From Janibacter sp. Soil728 (lineage in GTDB: Bacteria; Actinomycetota; Actinomycetes; Actinomycetales; Dermatophilaceae): 64,000 bases of DNA. The stretch is taken from the NCBI RefSeq assembly GCF_001428305.1, contig NZ_LMRZ01000006.1, positions 310,001-374,000 on the forward strand, given 5' to 3'. Shown here piece after piece: positions 1 through 8,381 of the stretch (within the stretch, counting starts at the first letter, position 1; the number at the start of each line of letters is the position of its first letter). Position numbers and translations under genes: made by a program. Under the pieces are notes generated by a model, which was given only the letters and a program-made list of their open reading frames with translations, did not search any database and had not been told where the DNA came from.

Positions 1-1
1 C

Positions 2-1123
2 TGGGGCCGCGTGGCCACCTTCCGCGCGACCGGGGCCGACCGCTTCGAACGGGCCCAGGCGTGGTGGCGTGATGTGACGGCCGAGGCGATCGTGCGCGAC
101 GACGTCGACGAGCCCGGCACGGGGCCGATCGCCTTCGGGTCGATGGCCTACTCCCGTCGCTCCGAGACCGAGTCCGTGCTCGTCGTGCCCGAGGTCGTCG
201 TCGGACGCCGCGGGGACCTCGCCTGGATCACGACGACCACCACCGACTCCACGGTCCCGCCGGCCGACGAGCCGCTCACCGCCCAGCCCGGGCCCCGCGA
301 CCCGGGAGAGGTCACCTTCGTCGACCGCGACCTGAGCGCCGAGCGTTGGGCAGGTGCGGTCGACGAGGCCGTCGCCCGGATCAGCACCGGCGACCTCGAC
401 AAGGTCGTCCTCGCCCGGGCCGTCCAGGCCACCGCCCAGCAGCGCATCGACCCCCGCTGGCTCCTCACCCGGCTGGTCGAGGACTACGACACGACCTGGG
501 TCTTCGCCGTCGACGGGCTCGTGGGGGCCACCCCCGAGATGCTCGTCCGGCTCGAGCGTGGCCTGGTCACCTCGCGTGTGCTCGCCGGCACGATCCGCCG
601 CACCGGCGACGACAGCCACGACCTGGCCCTCGCCGGGTCGCTGGCCCGCAGCAGCAAGGACCTCGAGGAGCACGAGTACGCGGTGCGCTCGGTGGCCGAC
701 GCGCTGACGGCGCACACCTCGTCGATCAACGTGCCGGAGACCCCCTTCGTCCTGCACCTCAACAACGTCATGCACCTGGCGACCGATGTCGCGGGCGTCG
801 TGCGTGACGGGTCGACCTCGCTGGCGCTGGCCGCGTCGCTGCACCCCTCGGCCGCCGTGTGCGGCACCCCGACGACGGACGCCGACGCCGTCATCGCCGA
901 GCTGGAGCAGATGGACCGGGGCCGCTACGCCGGGCCGGTCGGCTGGATGGACGCCTCCGGCGACGGCGAGTGGGGCATCGCCCTGCGCTGCGGCTGGTAC
1001 GACAACCCGCAGTCCCTGCGCCTGTACGCCGGCTGCGGCATCGTGGCGGGATCGGTCGCCGAGGACGAGGTCGCCGAGTCGGTGGCCAAGCTGATGCCGA
1101 TGCGCTCCGCGCTGGGCGGCTGA
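2..1123 (+). CDS. menF: Isochorismate synthase (MenF/EntC/DhbC type), 5' end cut by window edge
   Basis: Converts chorismate to isochorismate, the first step of menaquinone synthesis, in the cytoplasm. The reading frame is open to the left edge and the residues just before the first GTG (position 11) read W-G-R, which fits the GWG stretch of the family, so the true start lies outside the window. Counting from that GTG, the chorismate-binding domain shows LDKVVLARAV with the general-base lysine near 131, GATPE near 172, HEY near 221 and GCGIVAGS near 341. It converges on menD. It could in principle feed a siderophore, but the neighbouring menD and menC favour the menaquinone role. Confidence 0.93.
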   Translation, partial: WGRVATFRATGADRFERAQAWWRDVTAEAIVRDDVDEPGTGPIAFGSMAYSRRSETESVLVVPEVVVGRRGDLAWITTTTTDSTVPPADEPLTAQPGPRDPGEVTFVDRDLSAERWAGAVDEAVARISTGDLDKVVLARAVQATAQQRIDPRWLLTRLVEDYDTTWVFAVDGLVGATPEMLVRLERGLVTSRVLAGTIRRTGDDSHDLALAGSLARSSKDLEEHEYAVRSVADALTAHTSSINVPETPFVLHLNNVMHLATDVAGVVRDGSTSLALAASLHPSAAVCGTPTTDADAVIAELEQMDRGRYAGPVGWMDASGDGEWGIALRCGWYDNPQSLRLYAGCGIVAGSVAEDEVAESVAKLMPMRSALGG

Positions 1124-1133
1124 GCGCTCCCCC

Positions 1134-1199
1134 TCGTCAGCGCGAGAGCGCCGCTTCGTCAGCGCGAGAGCGCCGCTTCGTCAGCGCGAGAGCGCCGCG
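1134..1199. repeat. 22-bp tandem repeat, three copies, made from the menD 3' end
   Basis: Three head-to-tail copies of TCGTCAGCGCGAGAGCGCCGCT lie at 1134-1155, 1156-1177 and 1178-1199; the last differs only in its final base. Read on the minus strand each copy encodes AALSR plus a stop, exactly the end of MenD. The third copy is the authentic menD terminus and the other two lie beyond its stop, so they look like duplications of the gene end, or slippage products, between convergent menF and menD. Confidence 0.93.
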
Positions 1200-2926
1200 A
1201 TCACCACATCACGCGCCGCCTGACCGGCAGCCCGACGGGCCCCCGGGTCGACGGGGACCCGGACCACCCGGATGCCCGTGCTCGGACGGCTCACCAGATC
1301 AGCCAGCCCCTGGGCACCGCTCACTGTCGTGGCGGGCACCCCGTGGGCCGCGCAGAGCAGCTCGATGTCGGTGCCCGTCGGCGTGGTGAAGAGTCGGCGC
1401 ATCGGTCCCGCGAGCTCGTCGGCGCCGTACTCGAGGGTGCTGAAGATGCTTCCGCCGTCGTCGTCCACGACCACGATCGTCAGGTCCGGTCGGGGTTCGT
1501 CCGGACCGATGAGCAGGCCGTTGGCGTCGTGGAGGAAGGTCAGGTCGCCCAGCAGCGCGACGGTCGGGCCGCGCCGCGAGAGTGCCAGACCGACGGCGGT
1601 GGAGACGCACCCGTCGATCCCGGCCAGGCCACGACTGGTGACGATCTCCACGTCCTCACGCACCCGGGCGACGCCGTGCGCGATGTCGCGGGCGACGCTG
1701 CTGCTGCCGAGGAAGAGCGCGCTGCCCTCGGGGAGGGCGTCGTGGACGGCCGCTGCAGTGGCCGGCCCGTCGAGGGCGGTGCCTTCGGTGGCGAGTGCCT
1801 CGGCGATGCGCTCCCCTGCGGCCTGCCACCTGCGGGCGAAGGGGGTGGCTCCTCGCTCCTCGTCCGGGACCGCGAGCGCAGCGAAGGGGTGGACCGCCGC
1901 GGCGGTGTGCGTGGCGTCGGCCCAGCCGGCGGCTCCGGGCTCACCCGGGGTGACCACCTCGACCCGCAGCCCGGGGGCGCGGGTGAGCATGGGGACGGCC
2001 CGGCCGAGGGTCGGCCGGCCGATGACCACGACGCGCGAAGGGAGGTGCTCCCCCACCCAGTCCGTCGCCGCGAGGATCCGGTCGCCGTGGGGCAGGACGA
2101 GCGGGCTGCTCCCCGGTCCGGGCTCGGCGATGACCGGCGCTCCGTGGTGCGTCGCCCAGGCGAGGGCCACGTCACGGTGCTGCCGCGTCGGCAGCTCGCC
2201 GATGACGACGAGGGTGTCGGGGTCATGGGTCAGCGGAGTCGCTGCGCCGACGCTCGGGTCAGCGGTCGCGGTGGTCGGCTCGGGCAAGGTCACCCAGGGC
2301 GCGCCGTCGGGTCGACCGAGCAGCGGGTCGAGACCCTCGCGCCCGGTCGGCGCCAGGTCGTCGCGCCCGGTCGGCGCCAGCGGGTCACGGTAGGGCAGGT
2401 CGAGGTGCACCGGTCCGGCCGCGCCGGTCCCGCCGAGGGCACCGGTGGCGGCAGCGACGGCCCGTGCAGCAGCCGTGCGCCAACCGGGTGACTGTCGCGC
2501 CGGGTCGGAGGGCGTCTCGAGCTCGAGGGCGAGGCGGACGTGCTCGCCGTAGACGCCGATCTGGTCGGTCGCCTGGTTGGCGCCGATGCCGCGCAGCTCG
2601 GGCGGACGGTCAGCGGTGAGCAGCAGCAGCGGGACCGCGCCGTGGTGCGCCTCGAGCACCGCAGGGTGCAGGTTGGCCACGGCTGTGCCGCTCGTCGTGA
2701 TGACGGCCGCGGGACGCCGGGAGGACTTGGCCAGTCCCAGTGCGAGGAAGGCTGCGCTGCGCTCGTCGACCCGCACGTGCAGCCGGATCCGACCAGCGAG
2801 CTCGAGGTCATGGGCGGCGTAGGCCAGCGGGGCCGAGCGCGAACCGGGGCAGAGCACCACCTCGCGCAGCCCCAGACGCACGAGCTCGTCGAGGAGCACG
2901 CGGGCGCCGGTCGTCGAGGGGTTCAC
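1181..2926 (-). CDS. menD: 2-succinyl-5-enolpyruvyl-6-hydroxy-3-cyclohexene-1-carboxylate synthase (SEPHCHC synthase)
   Basis: Thiamine-diphosphate enzyme that joins isochorismate and 2-oxoglutarate in menaquinone synthesis. The N-terminal CPGSRSAPLA motif and the C-terminal cofactor region (GDLTFLHDANGLL followed by DDDGGSIF) are clear, and the length of about 581 aa suits the family. I chose the GTG at 2926 because AGGA lies 8 bases upstream and family members begin near NPST. An in-frame ATG at 2959 overlaps the stop of the upstream hydrolase gene as ATGA and is the alternative, which would allow translational coupling. The last codons are copied in the adjacent tandem repeat. Confidence 0.95.
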   Translation of the reverse strand: MNPSTTGARVLLDELVRLGLREVVLCPGSRSAPLAYAAHDLELAGRIRLHVRVDERSAAFLALGLAKSSRRPAAVITTSGTAVANLHPAVLEAHHGAVPLLLLTADRPPELRGIGANQATDQIGVYGEHVRLALELETPSDPARQSPGWRTAAARAVAAATGALGGTGAAGPVHLDLPYRDPLAPTGRDDLAPTGREGLDPLLGRPDGAPWVTLPEPTTATADPSVGAATPLTHDPDTLVVIGELPTRQHRDVALAWATHHGAPVIAEPGPGSSPLVLPHGDRILAATDWVGEHLPSRVVVIGRPTLGRAVPMLTRAPGLRVEVVTPGEPGAAGWADATHTAAAVHPFAALAVPDEERGATPFARRWQAAGERIAEALATEGTALDGPATAAAVHDALPEGSALFLGSSSVARDIAHGVARVREDVEIVTSRGLAGIDGCVSTAVGLALSRRGPTVALLGDLTFLHDANGLLIGPDEPRPDLTIVVVDDDGGSIFSTLEYGADELAGPMRRLFTTPTGTDIELLCAAHGVPATTVSGAQGLADLVSRPSTGIRVVRVPVDPGARRAAGQAARDVVIAALSR

Positions 2927-2955
2927 GGGCTCGATCCTGCCACTTGCGCCGTGGT

Positions 2956-4407
2956 TCATCGGCGCTCGATGTCGTAGTCGATCGTCACGGTGGGGCCACC
3001 GAAGCCACCGACATAGGCAGCGGCGCCGTCCCGCCAGGCAGCGATCGACGGATCATCGCTCGCGTCGACCATCCGTGCCGTGTCCGCGTAAAGCCCGTTG
3101 TCATGAGCCTGCGTCGCCCGCCCGTCGGGACCCAGCTCGTCGGCGATCGACCGCTCCACGCTCACCCAGCTCGCCCGGTCGGGGTTGTCCGCGCCCTCGG
3201 ACGCCGGCACGAGGTCCTGCGTGTGCTCGAGGCTGAGGACGGACACGTCCTGCGGGATGTCGAGGCGCGCCACGGGAGCCGCCGAGGTCACGACATGGGT
3301 GATGCCGAGCCGCGCCCTGAAGGCGGGGTCCGCCGCGAGCGCCGCCGCCGTGAGCCCGCCCTGGCTGTGACCGGTGACCATCACGCGTGGGGGGCCGGTG
3401 TCGCCCGTGCGGCGACGGGCGTCCTCGACCGCGTCGACGACGGCCTGCATGGTGCGGGTGCGCTGACCAGCGGCGAGCAGGATGTTGCTCGTCATGTCGT
3501 AGGGGTTGCTGCCGGCTCGTGGGTCGAAGGTCTGCGTCCCCGGCACGTCGACCACCCAGGTCCAGGACCCGTCCGGCTGAGGGATGCCGGACACCCGAAC
3601 CCGCGACCCGCCCGACGTGGGTCCGTCGCCCGTCACGAGGTCGCCAACCCCCCGGGGAGCCACCCCGACCCGAGGGGCGTGTGCCGTGAGGCGGACGTCC
3701 TTGCTGCTCTCGTCGAGCATCACCCCCCGGGTCGTCGCGAGGACGACGGCGAGCGCCTCCTCCTGCGTCCGGGGCGGGTAGCTCGCTCCTGCCCGGCCGC
3801 TGCGCCGGGCCATCAGCACGCCGAGGGCGGGGACCCCTTCGCCGAGCCCGAGGACCAGTCCGTCGAGCCCGTCTGCTGCCACCGGGACGAGCCAAGGGTG
3901 GTCGAAGAGGATCTCGTCCACCTCTCGACCGAGGCCGAGCCCCACGGCCAGTGCGGCATCTCGGCCGGCGGGCACGGACAGCACGGCGGCGGCGACTGGC
4001 GCGACCACCACCCCCGCTCCGAGGAGCACCGGGCCGGCGCTCCGCCCCACCCAGCGCCCGGCTGCGGTCGCGATGCCGTCGGTGAGGGCCTCGGCGGCGC
4101 CCTCGCCCGCCCGGTAGGTCCGCACCGCGGTGGTCGTCGCGAGCGAGGTGGCGACGACATCGGCCGCTGCGCCGGCCACCCCTGAGGCGCCTGAGCAGCC
4201 GAGCAGGGCCAGCTCGACGGCCATGAGCTCACGCGGTGCAAGCACCCCGGCCAGCACCAGCCGTGGCTCGGTCGCCACCGAGGCCACCGACACGGCGATC
4301 TCCGTCAGCTGGGTCCCGATGCCGCGCAGCCTGTGGGCAGAGTCCTCGAGCTCGGCGAGCCCGACCGACAGGCCCGCGACACCTCCGGTGACCTCGATGC
4401 CGCTCAC
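2956..4407 (-). CDS. Alpha/beta hydrolase with helical N-terminal region, downstream of a WXG100-like gene
   Basis: Predicted 483-aa protein. The C-terminal half is an alpha/beta hydrolase: GHSQGG at about 346-351 gives the nucleophile Ser348, with Asp398 (HTQD) and His435 (QAHD) as likely triad partners. The first 100 residues or so are Ala/Val/Leu-rich and helical, like ESX-type partner proteins, followed by a hydrophobic Ala/Val/Gly stretch near 120-165. The GTG start overlaps the stop of the WXG100-like gene as GTGA, so the two are probably co-translated. Substrate unknown; a secreted lipase or esterase is possible. No classical signal peptide is obvious. Confidence 0.75.
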   Translation of the reverse strand: MSGIEVTGGVAGLSVGLAELEDSAHRLRGIGTQLTEIAVSVASVATEPRLVLAGVLAPRELMAVELALLGCSGASGVAGAAADVVATSLATTTAVRTYRAGEGAAEALTDGIATAAGRWVGRSAGPVLLGAGVVVAPVAAAVLSVPAGRDAALAVGLGLGREVDEILFDHPWLVPVAADGLDGLVLGLGEGVPALGVLMARRSGRAGASYPPRTQEEALAVVLATTRGVMLDESSKDVRLTAHAPRVGVAPRGVGDLVTGDGPTSGGSRVRVSGIPQPDGSWTWVVDVPGTQTFDPRAGSNPYDMTSNILLAAGQRTRTMQAVVDAVEDARRRTGDTGPPRVMVTGHSQGGLTAAALAADPAFRARLGITHVVTSAAPVARLDIPQDVSVLSLEHTQDLVPASEGADNPDRASWVSVERSIADELGPDGRATQAHDNGLYADTARMVDASDDPSIAAWRDGAAAYVGGFGGPTVTIDYDIERR

Positions 4408-4700
4408 GGCAGCAGCCCGACGGTCAGGTCGACGTCGCCGATCAGCCGCAGCCGGGACTCGGCGACGGCCTGCAGCTCGCGGACCAGGCGCGCGCTCTCG
4501 CGAACTCGACTCGCGAGGGTCGTGATGTCGTCGGCGTGGCCGGTGACCCGGTCACGGTGCAGGTCCGCGGCCCCGCCCCGCCAGGTCGTCGCCGTCGCGA
4601 CGCGCACCTGCGCCGCGCACACCTCGAGTCGCTGCGCGCTCCGATCCAGTCGGGCCGCGACTCCGCTCAGCTCCCCCGGAAGGAATGTCCCCATGTCCAT
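4404..4700 (-). CDS. WXG100-like small helical protein
   Basis: 98-aa protein with no signal peptide, predicted as two helices around W40-R41-G42, the hallmark of the WXG100/ESAT-6 family of type VII secretion substrates and chaperone-like partners. It lacks an obvious C-terminal YxxxD/E signal. The start is taken at the ATG at 4700; an ATG two codons later (4694) is equally possible and neither has a strong ribosome site. Its stop overlaps the start of the hydrolase gene, suggesting a secreted pair. No T7SS core gene is in the window, so secretion is inference. Confidence 0.68.
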   Translation of the reverse strand: MDMGTFLPGELSGVAARLDRSAQRLEVCAAQVRVATATTWRGGAADLHRDRVTGHADDITTLASRVRESARLVRELQAVAESRLRLIGDVDLTVGLLP

Positions 4701-4794
4701 GGACCCAGCCCACCGCCTCGACGCGGTGAGCGGGGCTCCCTTCGCCTCGCTGTGCATGTCTGACCACACCCCTGGCCGGGATGTGGACGAGCGC

Positions 4795-5802
4795 TCAGCC
4801 GCGTGCGGCCCAGGCCGCGCGCACCCGCTCGCGCCACCACCGCTCACGGTGGGCAGGAGACGCGTGCTGCACCAACAGCTCCTCGTCGGGGACCACCTCA
4901 CGCACGGGCAGCACACCGCCGACGGGCAGGAGTGGGGCGGTCGTGACATCTGCCGCGAGCAGCGCGCCGGTGCCCAGTCCGCAGGCATGCTCGAGGCTCG
5001 GCAGCGCGGCGGCGAGGGCGACGCCGGCCCGCAGTCCGATGCTGGAGTCGATGGCCGAGGAGACGACGGCCGGGAGGCCGCACTCGTCGACGATGCGCAG
5101 TGCAGCGGCCACGCCGCCGAGCGGCGCGACCTTGACGACGATGACATCAGCAGCACGCAGACGGGCGACCTCGAAGGGGTCTTCCGCCTTGCGGATGGAC
5201 TCGTCCGCGGCGATGGGCACATCGACACCGTTGTGCGCCAAGTCGATCCGCAGATGGGCGAGGTCCCGCACGTCGGCGCACGGCTGCTCGGCGTACTCCA
5301 GCTCGAAGGGGGCCAACCTGGCCAGCATGTCGGCCGCCTGGGTGAGTGACCACCCGCCGTTGGCGTCCACGCGGATCCGCGCGTCGGGCCCCATGAGGTC
5401 GCGGACGGCGGCCACCCGGTCGATGTCGTCCTGCTCGACCTGGCCGCGCTCGGCGACCTTGATCTTGGCCGTGGTGCAGCCGTCGTACCGGCTCAGCACC
5501 TGTGCGACGCGCTCGGCCGGCACCGCGGGCACGGTCGCGTTGACCGGCACCTCGGTGCGCACCGGGTCGGGCCACGTCGTCCACGCGGCCTCGACCGCGG
5601 CGTCGAGCCAGCGCGCCGCCTCGGTCGGTCCGTACTCGACGAAGGGGGCGAACTCTCCAAAACCGCAGGGTCCTTGGACGAGCGCGACCTCGCGCTCGTC
5701 GACGCCGCGGAAGCGGGTGTTGAGCGGCAGGGTCACCACTCGCAGCCCGTCGAGCAGCTCGTCGACGGAGTCCGGCCACTGCGTGGGCTGCACGCGGCTC
5801 AT
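4795..5802 (-). CDS. menC: o-Succinylbenzoate synthase
   Basis: Enolase-superfamily enzyme that dehydrates SHCHC to o-succinylbenzoate in menaquinone synthesis. The superfamily residues are visible: the KxK of TAKIKVAE, the metal ligands in RVDANGGW, YAEQPC and AADES, and the second lysine in VVKVAPLGG. The 335-aa length is usual for the actinobacterial short form. The ATG at 5802 overlaps the stop of the upstream VOC gene as ATGA, which fixes the start and implies coupling. Confidence 0.95.
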   Translation of the reverse strand: MSRVQPTQWPDSVDELLDGLRVVTLPLNTRFRGVDEREVALVQGPCGFGEFAPFVEYGPTEAARWLDAAVEAAWTTWPDPVRTEVPVNATVPAVPAERVAQVLSRYDGCTTAKIKVAERGQVEQDDIDRVAAVRDLMGPDARIRVDANGGWSLTQAADMLARLAPFELEYAEQPCADVRDLAHLRIDLAHNGVDVPIAADESIRKAEDPFEVARLRAADVIVVKVAPLGGVAAALRIVDECGLPAVVSSAIDSSIGLRAGVALAAALPSLEHACGLGTGALLAADVTTAPLLPVGGVLPVREVVPDEELLVQHASPAHRERWWRERVRAAWAARG

Positions 5803-6203
5803 CGGTCGCGGGAGGAGAGCACGCAGAACTCGTTGCCCTCCGGGTCGGCGAGCACGGTCCAGGTGACATCGTGGGTCTGGCCGACGTCGACGCGAGTGGC
5901 TCCCTTGGCCAGCAGCGCCTCGATCTCCGCGTCGCGGTCCTGGTCGATGTGCGGGGCCAGGTCGATGTGCAGGCGGTTCTTGATCGTCTTGCCCTCGGGC
6001 ACGGGGGCGAAGACGAGCGAGGTCCGGCGCGTCATCCACCTCGCCGTGTCGTCCACCGGGTCGTCGGTGTGCTCGGGGGGCACGACATTGCACTCGTGCT
6101 CGTCCTCGTAGTCCACGCGCCACCCGAGCACGTCGGCCCACCACCTCGCGAGGGCCGCATGGTCATGCGCGTCGACGGAGAGCTGGTACAGGTGCAGGGC
6201 CAT
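5799..6203 (-). CDS. VOC-family (glyoxalase/bleomycin-resistance fold) protein
   Basis: 134-aa single-domain protein. It starts LYQLSVDAHDHAALARWW, typical of a short vicinal-oxygen-chelate domain, and ends with the characteristic DPEGNEFCVL motif; LHIDLA gives the central metal-site strand. Substrate unknown. It is translationally coupled to menC, yet no menaquinone role is known for the family. A TACCGT -10-like hexamer ends 7 bases before the ATG on the minus strand (6211-6216), so this gene and menC probably start as a leaderless transcript. Confidence 0.85.
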   Translation of the reverse strand: MALHLYQLSVDAHDHAALARWWADVLGWRVDYEDEHECNVVPPEHTDDPVDDTARWMTRRTSLVFAPVPEGKTIKNRLHIDLAPHIDQDRDAEIEALLAKGATRVDVGQTHDVTWTVLADPEGNEFCVLSSRDR

Positions 6204-6237
6204 GGGGCAGACGGTAACCCGGCAGCCCCGCCGCGGA

Positions 6238-7230
6238 TCAGTCGGCGAGCCGGCCGAGCCGGGCCGTCAGCAGCGGGATGCGGTGCGCATTGCCGTGCAG
6301 CGCCACGTAGTGGTCGCCGTAGACGGACAGCAGCGCGTCGTCGAGGCGACGGACTGCGCCGGGCGGGTAGCGATAGCCCATGTGTCCCTCGATCGACTCG
6401 ACGTCGACGTCGCGCAGGACCTCACGCAGCTCGGAGAGCGAGCCGATGCCCAGCTCGAGCAGCAGCCCGCTGATCCACGCGTAGTGGTCGGTGCGCGACC
6501 AGCCGGCGTCGGTGAACTGGCCGGCGAGGAAGGCCGCCAGGTCGGTCGGGCTGATCCGGGGGTCGTCGTCAGCGCCCTCGGCCGGCGAGGTGAGCTCCTC
6601 GCGGTGGCGGTCCCTGATGGCCGAGAACTGCTGGTCGGCCAGCTCGAGCAGACCGGCGGCGAGGGTGAAGCGGCGGTCGAAGTCGGGGGCGTGCTCGGCC
6701 GAGACCGAGCCCTTGTACCGGACGTCGTGCTCGAACTCGGCCCAGGCGTGCTGGAGCACCGTGCGGATCTGCACCGAGGCCGGTCGATCCGTCGGGATGC
6801 CCGCCTCCGCGCGCTCCTCGTCGAGGGCGACCAGCAGGTGGCGGCTGGAGTAGCCGAAGCGTCCGGCATCGGCCGTCTCCTGGCCCATGTCCCGGTCCTC
6901 GCGCACCACGAGCTGGGAGGAGAGCAGCTGCGCCACCGCGTCGACGTCGGCGAGGACATAGGTCACCACGCGCACACCGACCTGGTCGGTGATGTCGCTC
7001 AGCGGCTTGGGGTGTGCGAGTCGGCCGCCCTGCAGCCGTCGTGCGGCCTTGCCGGCGAAGGACTCCACCGACTTGGTCCGGCCCGTCACCGCCAGGTAGT
7101 TGATACCGGCGTCGTCCAGCAGCCGGGTCACGAGCGCGACATAGGCGTCGGTGACGCCGCGCAGCTCCTCTTGGCTCGCGGCGTACCTCTGGACAGCCCG
7201 GCGTATCCGGGTCGACTGCGTGCTCGCCAT
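6238..7230 (-). CDS. RelA/SpoT-domain nucleotidyltransferase (single-domain alarmone synthetase-like)
   Basis: About 330-aa protein with a synthetase domain in its N-terminal half: GRTKSVESFAGK, TDQVGVRVV, FGYSSRHL and VQIRTVLQHAWAEFEHDVRYK match the (p)ppGpp synthetase fold, including the acidic catalytic E and the H-D/Y elements. There is no HD hydrolase, TGS or ACT domain, so it is a short alarmone synthetase with a helical C-terminal extension of about 130 residues. The ATG at 7230 is chosen; a GTG at 7248 is possible. The gene follows a hypothetical gene by about 40 bases. Product could be (p)ppGpp, (p)ppApp or RNA pyrophosphorylation; the sequence cannot say. Confidence 0.85.
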   Translation of the reverse strand: MASTQSTRIRRAVQRYAASQEELRGVTDAYVALVTRLLDDAGINYLAVTGRTKSVESFAGKAARRLQGGRLAHPKPLSDITDQVGVRVVTYVLADVDAVAQLLSSQLVVREDRDMGQETADAGRFGYSSRHLLVALDEERAEAGIPTDRPASVQIRTVLQHAWAEFEHDVRYKGSVSAEHAPDFDRRFTLAAGLLELADQQFSAIRDRHREELTSPAEGADDDPRISPTDLAAFLAGQFTDAGWSRTDHYAWISGLLLELGIGSLSELREVLRDVDVESIEGHMGYRYPPGAVRRLDDALLSVYGDHYVALHGNAHRIPLLTARLGRLAD

Positions 7231-7269
7231 GGGGACATGGTGCACCACGGCTCGCCCGCTGGGGGCGAG

Positions 7270-8115
7270 TCACTCCTCGCGGATCCTGACCGCGAGGTCG
7301 CGGTAGTCCATGAGCTCCCGGCGAAATCGGCTGACGAGCATGCCTGCGTCCCCGAGCACGTAGACGTCAGGGACCTCGGTCGGCGTCTGCCCGTGCGCCC
7401 AGCGACTGCCGCCGATCGTCGTGGCGAGGGTCGCCGACCGGCTCGACGGTGCCTGGGTCGTCCCGAGGTCACGCAGCCAGTGCGCGACGGTGAAGGGCGC
7501 CCCCGCCCCCGCCAGGCCGTTGGCCTTGACGATGCAGTGCACGACGACAGCGGCGACCTTGGCGGGCTCGAGGTCGCGCCACAGGCGCAACGTGCCCGCC
7601 GTCGCGGCTGCCGTCAGCAGGCGACGACACGCGGTGAGCACCTCGTCGGTGACGAGCCACCCGGCGGAGGCCCGCGCGAGCTGCTCGTCGACCGCCTGCG
7701 CGAGCTCGCGCTCCTGGTCCGGGAACCCACCGACGTCGACCGGCGACGAGGCCGGGAGCGGCTGGGCGTCGAGCTCGGCGAGCGGCCGCTCCCCGCCGAC
7801 GACCCGGGTGAGCCAGTCGAGCATCGCCTCGTGCGGAGGCACACGTACCTCGACCCGTTGGACGATCGGCGCGGGCGCCCTCCCGCGCAGGTGGTCCAGC
7901 TCGAGCGCAGCGCACTCGTACCCACTGCCACTGATCGGCCGCCGGCAGGACTCGACGACGTGCCCGTCGATGACCACGATCTCGGTGAGCTCGCCGAGAC
8001 CTCCACGCGCTGCCTGCTGGTCGTACCCGTCGTCCTCGTCGTGCGTCTCGTGCTCGACGTACCAGCGCTCAGGTCCGAAGAGCCCGTCCGCTTCCCTGAT
8101 CATCCCGTCGACCAT
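7270..8115 (-). CDS. Hypothetical protein with DUF6398-like helical segment
   Basis: 281 aa, soluble, acidic N-terminus (HETHDEDDGYDQQ). I do not recognise the whole. A segment near the middle of the C-terminal half (EPAKVAAVVVHCIVKANG, then HWLRDLG) resembles DUF6398-type proteins, which combine a helical bundle with a helix-turn-helix; this is a weak call. The ATG at 8115 is preceded by GGGAGG at 8-base spacing, which decides the start over an upstream in-frame codon. It is the first gene of a likely pair with the RelA/SpoT-domain gene downstream. Confidence 0.7.
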   Translation of the reverse strand: MVDGMIREADGLFGPERWYVEHETHDEDDGYDQQAARGGLGELTEIVVIDGHVVESCRRPISGSGYECAALELDHLRGRAPAPIVQRVEVRVPPHEAMLDWLTRVVGGERPLAELDAQPLPASSPVDVGGFPDQERELAQAVDEQLARASAGWLVTDEVLTACRRLLTAAATAGTLRLWRDLEPAKVAAVVVHCIVKANGLAGAGAPFTVAHWLRDLGTTQAPSSRSATLATTIGGSRWAHGQTPTEVPDVYVLGDAGMLVSRFRRELMDYRDLAVRIREE

Positions 8116-8381
8116 GTGCTGTCCTCCCGTCGTGGCCGCCCCCGGTGTGTGGCCGTGCACTCCACCCCACCGCCTACGAAGAGCGAGGGGGACCCCCCTT
8201 CGCCTGCTGTGGACGGACCCCGGCCCGGCGTGCGGGATGTGGACGGTCACAGCACGGTGCTGACCGCCTTGGCCACGTGGTTGATCGCGAGCGCCGCGAA
8301 GCTGCCACGAGGCGGATGTTCGACATCAACCGCACCTGAGCCCGTCCTGTGAGGGGCGTCACAGACGCGTAGGCTCGGCGG

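Noticed and set aside
1134-1199. Possible CRISPR array
   Set aside because: Repeats are directly adjacent with no spacers and copy the menD end; no cas gene nearby.
6202-8352. 716-aa open frame opposite the RelA/SpoT-domain and hypothetical genes
   Set aside because: Low-complexity Arg/Asp/Gly product, no start context; shadow of two minus-strand genes.
8116-8381. Possible small minus-strand gene ending at 8247
   Set aside because: The C-terminal sequence looks plausible but there is no start codon or ribosome site within the gap, so I see no supportable gene here.
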